From: Bacteroidales bacterium
GTDB lineage: Bacteria > Bacteroidota > Bacteroidia > Bacteroidales > F082
Direction of reading: 5' to 3'
Assembly: GCA_017466405.1 (NCBI GenBank)
Contig: JAFTUF010000012.1
Coordinates: 35,276-99,275 of the forward strand
Length of the DNA stretch: 64,000 bases
The first letter of the stretch is position 1; each line of letters starts with the position of its first letter. The notes beneath the pieces are model-generated. The model was not told where the DNA came from. It did not search any database and saw only the letters and a list, made by a program, of their open reading frames with translations. The position numbers were made by a program, and so were the translations under genes. Of the stretch, positions 7,778 to 16,863 are shown in pieces.

Positions 7778-9820
7778 ATGAGACAAGTCGTTTTTAACAC
7801 CAAGGTTTTTACCGATGTATTATCCAACGAAAAACCTTTCGTCGAAGGCAAATGGAAAGCCGCCGGAGTGGCGGTTCCTGTTTTCTCCCTTAAAAGTGGA
7901 AACAACTTCGGGACTGGTGAGTTCAACGACTTGAAACTCCTCGCCGACTGGTGCCACAAGGTAGGACTGAAGATGATTCAGATTCTCCCTATCAACGACA
8001 CTCGCACCGACGGATCTTGGAGTAACTCCTATCCATATAAGGCAATATCGACAAAAGCCCTACATCCTATATATCTCAACCTATCGTCGATGGGAACGCT
8101 TTACGACGAAGGCGACAAAGAATACTTCGAAAAACAACGCAGTCTCCTCAACTCTAAAGACTACGTCGATTATCCAGAAGTGATGAGGATAAAAAACCTC
8201 TTCTTCGAGAAACTCTTCTCACAGTCGTGGCACGAAACGAAAAACAGATTCGACTACATAGAATTCTTCAGAGAAAATGAAGAGTGGCTCGTGCCTTACG
8301 CCGCTTTCTGTTTCCTATGTTCTCATTATCAGACAAGCGATTTCTCACTCTGGGAAGATTATTCCGTTTTCGATAAAGACAAGATAGAACGTCTCGCTCA
8401 GAACGACAAATACCGTGAAAAGATAGAGTTCCATTACTTTCTTCAATATCATCTCGACAAACAACTTAAAGACGCTGTCCATTATCTGCACGAACAAGGC
8501 GTTGCTTTGAAAGGTGACATCCCTATAGGTATAGGACGTCATAGCGTAGAGGCGTGGACCTCGCCAGAGCTCTTCAATCTCAACGCTCAGGCTGGCGCTC
8601 CTCCAGACAGCTTCGCCATTGAAGGTCAGAACTGGGGATTCCCAACTTACAACTGGGATGTCATGGCAAAAGACAACTACAAATGGTGGAGAGAACGACT
8701 CGCTCAGATGAGCCGCTACTTCGACGCTTATCGCATCGACCATATTCTCGGATTCTTCCGTATCTGGGAAATTCCTTACAATAACACACAAGGTCTGATG
8801 GGTTATTTCAGTCCCGACAAAAGCTTGGAACTTCATCTCGACAAGAATCAGATTGACAGATATACAAAACCTTATATCAGAGGTCATTTCCTTAATGAAA
8901 TATTCGACATCTTCACCGATGAGGTAAGAGAGAAATATCTCAACGAAACGTCATTCAGTTATTTTGAATTGAAGCCTGAGTTCGACACTCAGAGGAAGAT
9001 AACTGATTATTTCTCAGAAAACCATCTCGATAATCCAGAGAAAGAAGATAAGATAAAAAAAGGACTTCTCTCTTTATGTGCCGAAGTCATTTTCTTGAAA
9101 GACGATAAAAAGGAAAACTCCTACCGACCGAGAATCGCACTGCAATTCACACATTCATATAACGAGCTTTCCAACGAGGAGAAAGATAATATAAATAAAT
9201 TGTACGACGATTATTTCTACCATCGTAACGAAGAGTTATGGAAAGAAGAAGCGATGAAGAAACTTCCGCAACTTCTCTCCGCAAGCAATATGATGGTATG
9301 TGGTGAAGACCTTGGAATGGTTCCGAAATGCGTCCCTGAGACAATGCAGCAGCTCGGCATTCTCAGTCTGGAAGTACAAAGGATGCCTAAGAATCCTAGC
9401 GAGACTTTTGTCAATCCAAAGTCTAACAATTACCTCAGTGTTGATACCACTTCAACACACGACACATCTACATTAAGAGGATGGTGGGAAGAAAACGGCG
9501 AGACGACAAACCGCTTCTACAGAGAGATGTTAGGTCATCAAGAAGGAGCGCCTTTCTTTGCCGAGCCTTACGTTTGTCAAGAGATAATAAAACAACATCT
9601 CGACTCTTCTTCGATGTGGGTCATCTTACCTATTCAAGATTATATCGCTATGGACGGCGAATATCGTTGGGACCAGACACAGCGCGAACAGATCAACGTG
9701 CCTGCCGACCCCGACAATCACTGGTGCTATAAAATGCATCAAAGCCTCGAATCTCTTAACGAGAGACAAGGCTTTAACGATATGCTTTCCGCTATGATAA
9801 AAGAATCTAAAAGAAACTGA
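7778..9820 (+). CDS. malQ: 4-alpha-glucanotransferase (GH77)
   Basis: The 680-residue cytosolic amylomaltase rearranges alpha-1,4-glucans during maltodextrin or glycogen use. Catalytic landmarks are present: nucleophile Asp-321 in YRIDHILGF, acid/base Glu-510 in CGEDLGMVP, and Asp-562 in STHDTSTLRGWW. Related Bacteroidetes MalQ proteins are usually near 890 residues because two starch-binding CBM20 modules precede the GH77 domain; here an in-frame stop sits 12 bp before the ATG and only about 25 residues precede the GH77 start (KWKAAGVAVPVFSL). The CBM20 part is thus missing. It follows adk by 31 bp. Confidence 0.95.
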   Translation: MRQVVFNTKVFTDVLSNEKPFVEGKWKAAGVAVPVFSLKSGNNFGTGEFNDLKLLADWCHKVGLKMIQILPINDTRTDGSWSNSYPYKAISTKALHPIYLNLSSMGTLYDEGDKEYFEKQRSLLNSKDYVDYPEVMRIKNLFFEKLFSQSWHETKNRFDYIEFFRENEEWLVPYAAFCFLCSHYQTSDFSLWEDYSVFDKDKIERLAQNDKYREKIEFHYFLQYHLDKQLKDAVHYLHEQGVALKGDIPIGIGRHSVEAWTSPELFNLNAQAGAPPDSFAIEGQNWGFPTYNWDVMAKDNYKWWRERLAQMSRYFDAYRIDHILGFFRIWEIPYNNTQGLMGYFSPDKSLELHLDKNQIDRYTKPYIRGHFLNEIFDIFTDEVREKYLNETSFSYFELKPEFDTQRKITDYFSENHLDNPEKEDKIKKGLLSLCAEVIFLKDDKKENSYRPRIALQFTHSYNELSNEEKDNINKLYDDYFYHRNEELWKEEAMKKLPQLLSASNMMVCGEDLGMVPKCVPETMQQLGILSLEVQRMPKNPSETFVNPKSNNYLSVDTTSTHDTSTLRGWWEENGETTNRFYREMLGHQEGAPFFAEPYVCQEIIKQHLDSSSMWVILPIQDYIAMDGEYRWDQTQREQINVPADPDNHWCYKMHQSLESLNERQGFNDMLSAMIKESKRN

Positions 9821-9898
9821 AAAATTAAAAATCTGAGAACCTGAAATTTCTCAAGTTCTCAAATTCTCAAGTTCTCAAATTCTCAAGTTCTCAAATTC
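9821..9898. repeat. Low-complexity spacer repeat (CTCAAGTTCTCAAATT words)
   Basis: Three near-perfect copies of TTCTCAAGTTCTCAAA follow the malQ stop and run into the end of the converging lipoprotein gene, whose last codons overlap the repeat. Confidence 0.85.
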
Positions 9899-10385
9899 TA
9901 ACTTGTATCCTTCCTTCATAATCAGCTTTGACATTGTTATTATTGATGTCTTTGCAGTTGATATGTATTATATATTTTTCATTACTCTTTGTCACTTTGA
10001 TAGTTCCTGCAACAAACACTCCACCTTCAGTGTCGCCTACAAGCCATGCGCCGCGTTTGAACTTATGTTCGAAGTCGTTATCATATAAATAAGGTGTATA
10101 GATAGCACTCGGCAGATATGTATTCACCTCAGAATAAAACAAGACATTGATAGAATGGAAGTCGTTATGACTTGTATTGTCTAAAGTAAGACGCAGCTGA
10201 TACAAGTCGCTCTCTTCGTCATAACCTAAATCTGTCAGACTTGCCTCATTGATATTATATACCGTTTCGCCTATTTGGAAATAACCTTCATCAGGGAAGT
10301 CGTTTTCTCCGCATGATACAAAAGACAATGTCACGACAGCAATAATTATCAGACTTAAATGTGTAAAAAATCTTTTCATAAGCAT
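9891..10385 (-). CDS. Putative lipoprotein of unknown function
   Basis: The 164-residue protein has a lipoprotein signal peptide with lipobox LSFVSC; the Cys would be lipidated at about residue 26. The mature part is beta-rich (FQIGETVYNINEASLTDLGY, YQLRLTL, FVAGTIKVTK) and resembles the many small outer-membrane lipoproteins of Bacteroidales, but I recognise no named family. The first residues MLMKR allow a start two codons later at the second Met. It is convergent with malQ and divergent from osmC. Confidence 0.75.
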   Translation of the reverse strand: MLMKRFFTHLSLIIIAVVTLSFVSCGENDFPDEGYFQIGETVYNINEASLTDLGYDEESDLYQLRLTLDNTSHNDFHSINVLFYSEVNTYLPSAIYTPYLYDNDFEHKFKRGAWLVGDTEGGVFVAGTIKVTKSNEKYIIHINCKDINNNNVKADYEGRIQVRI

Positions 10386-10453
10386 TTTAATTTTAGAATG
10401 TAAAAATACTATTTTTTCTCAATCTTTAAGAAGAAGGCAAAACATTTTTTTCG

Positions 10454-10461
10454 TATCTTTG
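10454..10461 (+). promoter_or_regulatory. -7 element upstream of the OsmC gene
   Basis: TATCTTTG matches TAnnTTTG. If used, it gives a leader of about 155 nt containing a large inverted repeat (10485-10534) before the start at 10624. Confidence 0.5.
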
Positions 10462-10484
10462 TTAAGTTTATTGTCTATAGTCAA

Positions 10485-10534
10485 GACGCAGCAATTACAC
10501 CTTGTTTATTTTCCATTGGTGTAATTGATACGTC
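10485..10534. repeat. GACGCAGCAATTACACC palindromic element
   Basis: Arms GACGCAGCAATTACACC and GGTGTAATTGATACGTC are near-perfect inverted repeats around a 16-nt loop. Closely similar elements occur at 29858, 39194, 40482 and 40621. After it comes a short GTAACTTGGTGACT word repeat (about 10538-10575). Confidence 0.8.
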
Positions 10535-10623
10535 ACTACCAAAGTTAACTTGGTGACTCGGTAACTTGGTGACTTAAAACAAGCATATACATTTTTTATA
10601 TTATTAACTTAAAACAAATTATT

Positions 10624-11013
10624 ATGGCAACAATATCAGGAAAATATTTAGGCAATTTAAGCAGTGAATTAGTTCACAACGAATCAGGTGTTAAGATTAA
10701 TGTCGATGGTCATGGAAAGAGTTTCTCCCCTGTCGATCTGACAGCAGCTTCCTTAGGAGCATGCATGATGGCGATGATGGCATATACAGCCGAAAGCAAG
10801 GGTATCAACCTAGAAGGCATGAGCGTTGAAATCGATAAGGTGATGGCTGACGCTCCTCGAAGAATAGGCGAAATCAACATCGTAGTCAACTTCACTCAGA
10901 CATACACCGACAAAGAAAAGATATTACTCCAGAAATCGGCGGAGACATGTCCTGTCAAGAAGACTTTGAGCAGTGAGTGTAAGATTAACGTAACGATGAA
11001 TTTCCCGAGTTAA
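10624..11013 (+). CDS. OsmC/Ohr family peroxide-reducing protein
   Basis: The 129-residue protein has the two conserved cysteines of the OsmC fold, one in SLGACMMAMM (about residue 47) and one in AETCPVKKTL (about 109), which form the peroxidatic pair reducing organic hydroperoxides. The Glu of the active site is in ESKGINLEGM. The length fits the short OsmC-like group rather than Ohr proper, so the substrate is not settled. It is monocistronic, with a promoter-like element and a long leader, and ends at a clear terminator. Confidence 0.88.
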   Translation: MATISGKYLGNLSSELVHNESGVKINVDGHGKSFSPVDLTAASLGACMMAMMAYTAESKGINLEGMSVEIDKVMADAPRRIGEINIVVNFTQTYTDKEKILLQKSAETCPVKKTLSSECKINVTMNFPS

Positions 11014-11027
11014 TGAATATCATGTAG

Positions 11028-11053
11028 AGACGCACGGACGTGCGTCTTTTTTT
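11028..11053 (+). terminator. Terminator after the OsmC gene
   Basis: Perfect stem AGACGCAC/GTGCGTCT with a GGAC loop and a following run of T. The stem begins inside GTAGAGACG, so it doubles as a short member of the GTAGAGACG palindrome family. Confidence 0.85.
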
Positions 11054-11400
11054 TATTTCTGCATTCTCTTGAAGTTTGCATTTACCGAATCCATGACTCT
11101 TTTCATCATGACAGGATTGTCGTTATAATAATCCAGATTCTCCATAAAGATGGAATCGGTGATACCATAATGAGTGAATATTGCATCGAAGCCTTTGGTC
11201 TTTAGGTTCGTTGTCTTATATCCTTTTCCTCTGCGATGGTTGATGGCATTCTCCATTATCTGTACGTCGGTCATCACCTCCACCATCTGAGTCTCGGATA
11301 ACAAAACAGTCGGTGTTGTCACTTCCGATTTCTTATTGTCGCACGACAGCAGAAGTAACAACACCGATAATGTTAATATTTTTAAGCTTTTAGTTACCAA
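11053..11400 (-). CDS. DUF4296 lipoprotein
   Basis: This 115-residue protein has a lipoprotein signal (lipobox LLLLSC) and the DUF4296 pattern: [21 protein letters not shown], then [29 protein letters not shown]4296 proteins are small Bacteroidetes lipoproteins of unknown role. Its start lies inside the 3' end of recQ (11-bp overlap), so the two are translationally linked on one transcript. Confidence 0.85.
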   Translation of the reverse strand: MVTKSLKILTLSVLLLLLSCDNKKSEVTTPTVLLSETQMVEVMTDVQIMENAINHRRGKGYKTTNLKTKGFDAIFTHYGITDSIFMENLDYYNDNPVMMKRVMDSVNANFKRMQK

Positions 11401-13609
11401 CTTCCGAGAAAAATTTAATTCGCATCAGACGTACCTCTTCTTCTTCGTAGTCGTTAACGCCGAGAGCATCAAGAGCATCTTCCACGGTATCGGAATCAGC
11501 TTCACGGAAATATTCAAGGATGTCTTCTTGATGATATTCGTCGATATTATCTTCTATGTAATAGTTGATGTCGAGGCGTGTTCCGCTTGCAACTATACTT
11601 TCAATCTCGGTAAGGAGCTCATCGAATCCCATGTTCTTGGAGTGAGCTATATCTTCTAACGGAATCTTTCTGTCGATATTCTGGATGATGCTTATCTTGA
11701 GAGCCGACCTGTTGACAGACGACTTAATCACCATATCGTTAGGACGAGTAATCTCGTTTTCTTCCACATATTCCTTGATAAGGTCTAAGAAAGGCTGACC
11801 GAACTTCTGAGCCTTGCCTTGTCCCACACCGACGATCTGAGTGAGTTCGTCCATAGTGATAGGATATTGTATTGTCATATCCTCCAACGAAGGATCTTGG
11901 AAGATGACGAAAGGTGGCAGATTCATCTTCTTAGCCATCGTCTTGCGAAGGTCCTTCAGCATAGCGAACAATGTCTTGTCGGTACCACTGTCTTTACCGA
12001 AAGCTATTCTTTCTTCATCGAAATCGTCATCATTTTCAGGATGGTCGTAATCATGGTCTTTAGCCACCATCACAGGATAAGGTTTCTTGAGGAAGTCTTT
12101 TCCTTCTTTGGTTATTTTCAGCACTCCGTATTCTTCAATATCTTTTGCAAGAAGTCCGTGTACAATGCTTTGACGTATTATTGAAGTCCAATATTTCTCG
12201 TCGTTATCATCGCCAGCACCGAACAATTCGAGCATGTCGTGCTTAGCTGTTATGATATCGCCTGTTGCCTTACCTGCGAGGAACTCTGCAATATGTTTTG
12301 TCTTGAACAACTGTTTCGTTTCCATCACGGCTTCGATAACGAGTTTCACGTCTTCCTTACCGTCGAACTTAATCTTAGGATTGACGCAGTTGTCGCATGA
12401 GCCGCAGTTTTCTTTATCGTAGTTCTCGCCGAAATAATGTAGCAACAGTTTATGGCGACATACCGACGACTCAGCGTAAGTCACTGTCTCGTTGAGTAAT
12501 TCTCTTGCTATCTCTTGTTCAGCGACGTCTTTGCCTTTATTAAATTTCTCGAGTTTATGAATATCTTCGTAGTCGTAGAATGCTATACATTTTCCTTCGC
12601 CTCCGTCGCGGCCAGCTCTACCTGTCTCTTGGTAATAGCCTTCAAGACTCTTAGGGATGTCGTGATGTATCACGAAACGGATGTCCGGCTTATCTATACC
12701 CATTCCGAATGCTATCGTTGCTACGATAATATCGGCTTCTTCCATCAGGAACCTATCTTGGTTGTCGCGGCGTGTCTGGCTGTCGAGACCTGCGTGATAA
12801 GGGAGAGCGCGTATTCCGTTGGCGACGAGCACCTCTGCAATCTCTTCAACTTTCTTACGGCTCAAACAATAAACGATACCCGATTTGCCAGGGTTGCTCT
12901 TTATATATTTAATGATGTCTCTCACCACGTCTTTAGTCTTAGGCCTCACCTCATAATAAAGGTTAGCTCTGTCGAATGACGACTTAAATACTGTGGCGTC
13001 GAGTATCTCGAGGTTTTTCAGGATGTCTTTCTGCACCTTGACAGTCGCTGTCGCGGTGAGTGCTATCACTGGGAGTTTTGGGTTGATAGCATTGATGATT
13101 GGTCTTAGCCTTCTATATTCCGGGCGGAAATCGTGACCCCACTCTGAGATACAGTGAGCCTCGTCGATAGCTACGAACGATATTTTCAAGCTACGCAAGA
13201 ACTCAACGGTGTCTTCTTTAGTGAGAGACTCAGGAGCCACATAAAGCAGCTTTGTCTTGCCACTGACCAAGTCTTGTTTCACCTGCTGCAACTCAGCCTT
13301 CGACAATGACGAGTTCATAACATGAGCGATACCTCCGTCGGCACCGAAGTTACGAATCATATCGACCTGATTCTTCATCAAGGCTATCAAAGGCGACACC
13401 ACTATGGTAGTGCCTTCACATAACAAAGCAGGTAACTGATAGCACAACGACTTGCCTCCACCAGTAGGCATTAAAACAAAAGTATTGTTACCCGAAAGGA
13501 TACTTTTTATGATAGCTTCTTGGTTTCCTTTGAATGATTCAAAACCAAAAACGTCTTTCAATAATTTGTGCAAACTTTTATCATCAACTTTTACCATAAT
13601 CTCTTTCAA
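11390..13609 (-). CDS. recQ: ATP-dependent DNA helicase RecQ
   Basis: The 739-residue 3'-5' helicase acts in recombination and fork repair. In order: Walker [15 protein letters not shown] (about 50), DEAH box [18 protein letters not shown] (about 147), helicase C with [13 protein letters not shown], the RQC zinc-binding cysteines ([12 protein letters not shown]...CGSCDNC, about 378-404) and an HRDC domain (about 550-620). An acidic tail ([14 protein letters not shown]) follows. The length exceeds E. coli RecQ because of a Bacteroidetes C-terminal extension. It has its own promoter, divergent from kdsD. Confidence 0.96.
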   Translation of the reverse strand: MKEIMVKVDDKSLHKLLKDVFGFESFKGNQEAIIKSILSGNNTFVLMPTGGGKSLCYQLPALLCEGTTIVVSPLIALMKNQVDMIRNFGADGGIAHVMNSSLSKAELQQVKQDLVSGKTKLLYVAPESLTKEDTVEFLRSLKISFVAIDEAHCISEWGHDFRPEYRRLRPIINAINPKLPVIALTATATVKVQKDILKNLEILDATVFKSSFDRANLYYEVRPKTKDVVRDIIKYIKSNPGKSGIVYCLSRKKVEEIAEVLVANGIRALPYHAGLDSQTRRDNQDRFLMEEADIIVATIAFGMGIDKPDIRFVIHHDIPKSLEGYYQETGRAGRDGGEGKCIAFYDYEDIHKLEKFNKGKDVAEQEIARELLNETVTYAESSVCRHKLLLHYFGENYDKENCGSCDNCVNPKIKFDGKEDVKLVIEAVMETKQLFKTKHIAEFLAGKATGDIITAKHDMLELFGAGDDNDEKYWTSIIRQSIVHGLLAKDIEEYGVLKITKEGKDFLKKPYPVMVAKDHDYDHPENDDDFDEERIAFGKDSGTDKTLFAMLKDLRKTMAKKMNLPPFVIFQDPSLEDMTIQYPITMDELTQIVGVGQGKAQKFGQPFLDLIKEYVEENEITRPNDMVIKSSVNRSALKISIIQNIDRKIPLEDIAHSKNMGFDELLTEIESIVASGTRLDINYYIEDNIDEYHQEDILEYFREADSDTVEDALDALGVNDYEEEEVRLMRIKFFSEVGN

Positions 13610-13621
13610 CGAAATTTTATT

Positions 13622-13649
13622 TATATTTGCAAAGTTTTGTTCAAAGATA
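13622..13649. promoter_or_regulatory. Divergent -7 elements for recQ and kdsD
   Basis: The plus strand has TATATTTGC at 13622-13630 (toward kdsD) and the minus strand has TATCTTTG at 13642-13649 (toward recQ). They lie 11 bp apart, so polymerase binding at one would hinder the other. Confidence 0.55.
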
Positions 13650-13729
13650 ATTTTTCTTTAAGTCTCTTTGACAAAGTTATGATTTTTAATTTTAAAGAAG
13701 CAAGAAAAAAATTACTTTTTTTTACATTT

Positions 13730-14686
13730 ATGGAAAATATTAAAGACATCGCATTACAAGTTATTGACACAGAAGCCAATTCAATATTAGGATTAAAAGA
13801 ACTTTTAAACGATAATTTCACTAAAGTAGTTGAATTGATATTAAATTCAAAGGGTAATGTGATAGTTTCCGGTATTGGAAAGAGTGCAAATATCGCACAA
13901 AAAATCGTTGCGACTTTAAATTCCACAGGAACCACTGCTGTTTTCATGCACGCTGCCGACGCCATTCACGGCGATTTAGGCATTATCAGAGACGAAGACG
14001 TGGTCATCATAATATCGAAAAGCGGAGAGACACCGGAGATAAAAGTGCTCACCCCACTCATTAAGATAAGAAAGAACAAACTCGTCGCCATAGTCGGCAA
14101 TACCAAGTCATTCCTCGCGACACAAGCTGATTACGTCCTCGACACCACAGTGCCTCATGAGGCTTGTCCTAACAACCTCGCTCCTACTGCCAGCACTACA
14201 GCTCAACTTGTCATGGGCGACGCCCTCGCAATAGCTCTCCTCAAATGCCGCGGTTTCAGCGCGCAAGACTTCGCTAAGTTCCATCCAGGCGGCGCCTTGG
14301 GAAAACGTCTCTACCTCAGAGTCGGCGACGTGTGCGTCAAAAACGCCGTGCCTATGGTGACAGAAAACGACATCATGACAAGAGTCATACTCGAGATAAC
14401 AGAGAAGCTACTCGGAGCCACAGCAGTGATGGACGGCGACAAACTCATAGGTATCATCACCGACGGCGACCTCAGACGTATGCTCATGAAACATCCTAAT
14501 ATAGAAGAGGTGAGAGCCGCCGACATCATGACACGTAACCCTAAGACAATAGAGAAAAACGACCTCGTCGTCAACGCCTTAGAACTTATGCAAAACAAAT
14601 CCATAACACAGCTGCCTGTGATGGAAGACGGGAAATACATAGGAATGATTCATATTCATGATATAATAAAAGAAGGAATACTTTGA
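13730..14686 (+). CDS. kdsD: D-arabinose-5-phosphate isomerase (KpsF/GutQ family)
   Basis: The enzyme makes arabinose-5-phosphate for KDO, the inner sugar of lipopolysaccharide. The SIS domain shows VIVSGIGKSANIAQKIVATL and ISKSGETPEI, followed by HPGGALGKRL and a pair of CBS domains (TDGDLRRML; ITQLPVMEDGKYIGMIHIHD). I chose ATG 13730 (318 residues). A longer frame from 13568 would run over the recQ promoter and add unrelated residues. It is followed by a word-repeat spacer and lptB, so the LPS theme continues. Confidence 0.93.
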   Translation: MENIKDIALQVIDTEANSILGLKELLNDNFTKVVELILNSKGNVIVSGIGKSANIAQKIVATLNSTGTTAVFMHAADAIHGDLGIIRDEDVVIIISKSGETPEIKVLTPLIKIRKNKLVAIVGNTKSFLATQADYVLDTTVPHEACPNNLAPTASTTAQLVMGDALAIALLKCRGFSAQDFAKFHPGGALGKRLYLRVGDVCVKNAVPMVTENDIMTRVILEITEKLLGATAVMDGDKLIGIITDGDLRRMLMKHPNIEEVRAADIMTRNPKTIEKNDLVVNALELMQNKSITQLPVMEDGKYIGMIHIHDIIKEGIL

Positions 14687-14808
14687 AAGTTGAAAATTGA
14701 AAGTTGAAAACTGAAGATTGAAAGTTGAAAATTGAAAGTTGAAAGTTGACAATGACTTTGAACTTTTAAACTACTATAAACTTTGAACTATAAACTATAA
14801 ACTTTAAA
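14687..14808. repeat. Low-complexity spacer repeat (GAAAGTTGAAAATT, then AACTATAAACT words)
   Basis: About seven imperfect copies of TTGAAAGTTGAAAA are followed by copies of AACTATAAACTTT up to the lptB start. The same two word families recur at other spacers. Confidence 0.85.
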
Positions 14809-14811
14809 AAC

Positions 14812-15549
14812 ATGATATTAAGAACCGACAATTTAGTAAAGAAATATAACAACCGCACTGTAGTGAAGGGTGTCAGTGTTGAGGTGAAACAAGGTGAGAT
14901 TGTGGGATTGCTTGGACCTAATGGCGCGGGCAAGACAACGACTTTCTACATGACTGTCGGTCTTATCAAGCCTTTCTCAGGACATGTATATCTCGACAAA
15001 GAAGACATCACGCAGTTTCCTATGTACAAGAGAGCTCAGCTCGGAATAGGCTATCTCGCTCAAGAAGCATCGGTATTTCGCCAGCTCAGCGTCGAAGACA
15101 ACATCTCCTCCGTGATGCAGTTCAAGAAAAACATGAGTAAAGAGGTCCAAAAAGAAAAATTAGAGTCGTTGTTAGACGAGTTCGGATTGCAGCACATCAG
15201 AAAAAGCAAAGGCATACAACTCTCTGGCGGCGAACGACGCAGGACTGAGATAGCACGCGCCTTGGCTGTCGATCCGAAATTCATCTTATTAGACGAGCCT
15301 TTCGCCGGCGTTGACCCTATAGCCGTGGAAGACATCCAACGCATAGTGGCAAAACTGAAAAACAAAAATATTGGAGTGCTCATCACCGACCATAACGCCA
15401 ACGAGACCTTATCTATCACCGACAGAGCATATCTCGTCTTCGAAGGTCAAGTACTTAAAGCTGGAACGCCGGAAGAACTCGCTAACGACGAAGTAGTACG
15501 CTCCCATTACTTAGGAACGAATTTCGAATTGAGAAGGAAAGAGTTTTAA
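14812..15549 (+). CDS. lptB: LPS export ABC transporter ATP-binding protein
   Basis: The 245-residue ATPase powers LPS extraction by LptB2FG. It carries Walker A GPNGAGKTT (about 35-43), signature LSGGERRRTEIARAL (about 138) and Walker B FILLDEPFAGVDP, the last being characteristic of LptB/LivG-type ATPases. The Q-loop GYLAQEASVFRQLSVEDN matches LptB closely. An LptF/G-type permease gene is nearby at 16864, consistent with the complex. Confidence 0.94.
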   Translation: MILRTDNLVKKYNNRTVVKGVSVEVKQGEIVGLLGPNGAGKTTTFYMTVGLIKPFSGHVYLDKEDITQFPMYKRAQLGIGYLAQEASVFRQLSVEDNISSVMQFKKNMSKEVQKEKLESLLDEFGLQHIRKSKGIQLSGGERRRTEIARALAVDPKFILLDEPFAGVDPIAVEDIQRIVAKLKNKNIGVLITDHNANETLSITDRAYLVFEGQVLKAGTPEELANDEVVRSHYLGTNFELRRKEF

Positions 15550-15603
15550 GTTACTAAGTTGCTGAGTTGCTAAGTTACTAAGTTACTGAGTTGCTGAGAG
15601 ACT
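15546..15603. repeat. Low-complexity spacer repeat (AGTTACTAAGTTGCTG words)
   Basis: The spacer after lptB consists of alternating AAGTTACT and GAGTTGCT words, starting at the stop codon. Confidence 0.85.
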
Positions 15604-15640
15604 TTAGGCGTTATGATTCTTCTGTCCCTTAATAAACTTT

Positions 15641-16351
15641 TTACGCTCTAAAAGCCATCGCTTCTATCACATAGAACAATATCACGAAAGGTATAGCTGC
15701 GAATCCTAAGAAGATAAAAGCAACAAGAGCGAAAATCGCGAGTATATATATCCTAATATTTTCCTTAAATCTTAAATTCTTAATCTTCAGTGAGAAGAAA
15801 GGAATCTCGCTTACCATCAGGAAGCTGAATATCGCTATCACAGCAAGAAGAAAATAAGGATTTGTGATAAGCCCTCCCATGAAAGCGAGTGATTCATTCA
15901 TCAAAGTGAAAGACAGTGACGCCACAAAGAGTCCCATCGCTGGAGTAGGAAGTCCGATGAACGAGGTGGTCTGACGATCGTCGATATTGAATTTAGCAAG
16001 ACGTAAAGCTGAAAACACTGCAAGGAAGAAAGCAGCAAAAGGCAAGACGTCGAAACCCGCTATCTCAAGCCACTGACCGTTGACTGTTGACTGTTGACTC
16101 AGATAATGATACATTATGAAAGAAGGCGCTACCCCGAAAGACACGACGTCGGAAAGAGAATCCAACTCGGCACCAAGCGGCGAATATGCCTTCAACAAAC
16201 GAGCCGCAAAACCATCGAAGAAATCGAAGACAGCAGCGATGAATATCATAACGCCTGCAGCCGTCATCATGCCGTTACACGATAAGACCACAGAAATACA
16301 ACCCGATAATAAATTACAACAGGTTATCGAATTAGGAATATGTTTTATCAT
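15641..16351 (-). CDS. pssA: CDP-diacylglycerol-serine O-phosphatidyltransferase
   Basis: This 236-residue membrane enzyme makes phosphatidylserine from CDP-diacylglycerol and serine. The CDP-alcohol phosphotransferase motif D-G-x2-A-R-x8-G-x3-D-x3-D is intact (DGFAARLLKAYSPLGAELDS, residues about 46-65). About six to eight membrane segments follow. Between two of them lies the stretch QQSTVNGQW, encoded by a GACTGTTGACTGTTGACCG repeat like the spacer words, which looks like a repeat that entered the reading frame without breaking it. Confidence 0.92.
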   Translation of the reverse strand: MIKHIPNSITCCNLLSGCISVVLSCNGMMTAAGVMIFIAAVFDFFDGFAARLLKAYSPLGAELDSLSDVVSFGVAPSFIMYHYLSQQSTVNGQWLEIAGFDVLPFAAFFLAVFSALRLAKFNIDDRQTTSFIGLPTPAMGLFVASLSFTLMNESLAFMGGLITNPYFLLAVIAIFSFLMVSEIPFFSLKIKNLRFKENIRIYILAIFALVAFIFLGFAAIPFVILFYVIEAMAFRA

Positions 16352-16369
16352 TTCTTATTTTTCAATTTT

Positions 16370-16388
16370 GGACGTATGCGATACGTTC
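16370..16388. repeat. Short GGACGTAT palindrome
   Basis: GGACGTAT-GCG-ATACGTTCC, followed by TACAA. A near-identical element, GGACGTAT-TCG-ATACGTCC plus TACAA, lies at 35743. Both are short relatives of the GTAGAGACG palindromes. Confidence 0.6.
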
Positions 16389-16412
16389 CTACAAATTTTC
16401 AACTTTCAACTT

Positions 16413-16742
16413 TCATCTTATATAGTGTGGCATATTTTCAGGCAAAATGATTGAATATTCAATGAGGCCTTTAATCTCGCCATCGACATACCAAGGTGTC
16501 TGATAAATCATTTTCTTCACTTCGCCTTTTTGAATTGTGTAAACATTGGTAGCTTTCTCGTTGATGAGACGCTTTATCGTCTCCTGCGACGACTGTTTGT
16601 GACATGCCATCATGTTTTTTCCTACCATGTCGCTGAACACGCTTTTCGATTTGTCGTTCATATATATAACATTGCCCTCTGTGTCAGAGACAGTTATACT
16701 TACATTAATTTCCTTGAAGAAGTCAAAAATATTATTTTCCAT
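16413..16742 (-). CDS. Small single-domain PAS protein
   Basis: The 109-residue product is essentially one PAS domain: ITVSDTEGNVIYMNDKSKSVF (about 16-36), then GKNMMACHKQSSQETIKRLI and the strand pair VYTIQKGEVKKMIYQTPWYVDG. The segment ACHKQ takes the place of the CHPPKS motif of DUF438-linked PAS sensors, which hints at haem or small-ligand sensing, but no output domain is present. It could signal through a partner. It lies upstream of pssA with about 60 bp between. Confidence 0.75.
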   Translation of the reverse strand: MENNIFDFFKEINVSITVSDTEGNVIYMNDKSKSVFSDMVGKNMMACHKQSSQETIKRLINEKATNVYTIQKGEVKKMIYQTPWYVDGEIKGLIEYSIILPENMPHYIR

Positions 16743-16835
16743 GAGTTAAAATTTTAATGCAAAAAAAAGAAATATTTGTCAATAAAAATACGTTTTTACA
16801 AAAAAAATAATATTCAAAGTTTAGAGGTAAAGTGT

Positions 16836-16844
16836 TATATTTGC
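16836..16844 (+). promoter_or_regulatory. -7 element for the LptF/G gene
   Basis: TATATTTGC lies 20 bp before the TTG start at 16864. With the transcript beginning near 16850 there is no ATG available, which supports TTG initiation. Confidence 0.65.
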
Positions 16845-16863
16845 AAACGTAATTAGAAATATC

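Noticed and set aside
13568-13729. N-terminal extension of kdsD
   Set aside because: It would cover the recQ-kdsD promoter region and adds residues unlike the family; ATG 13730 gives the normal length.
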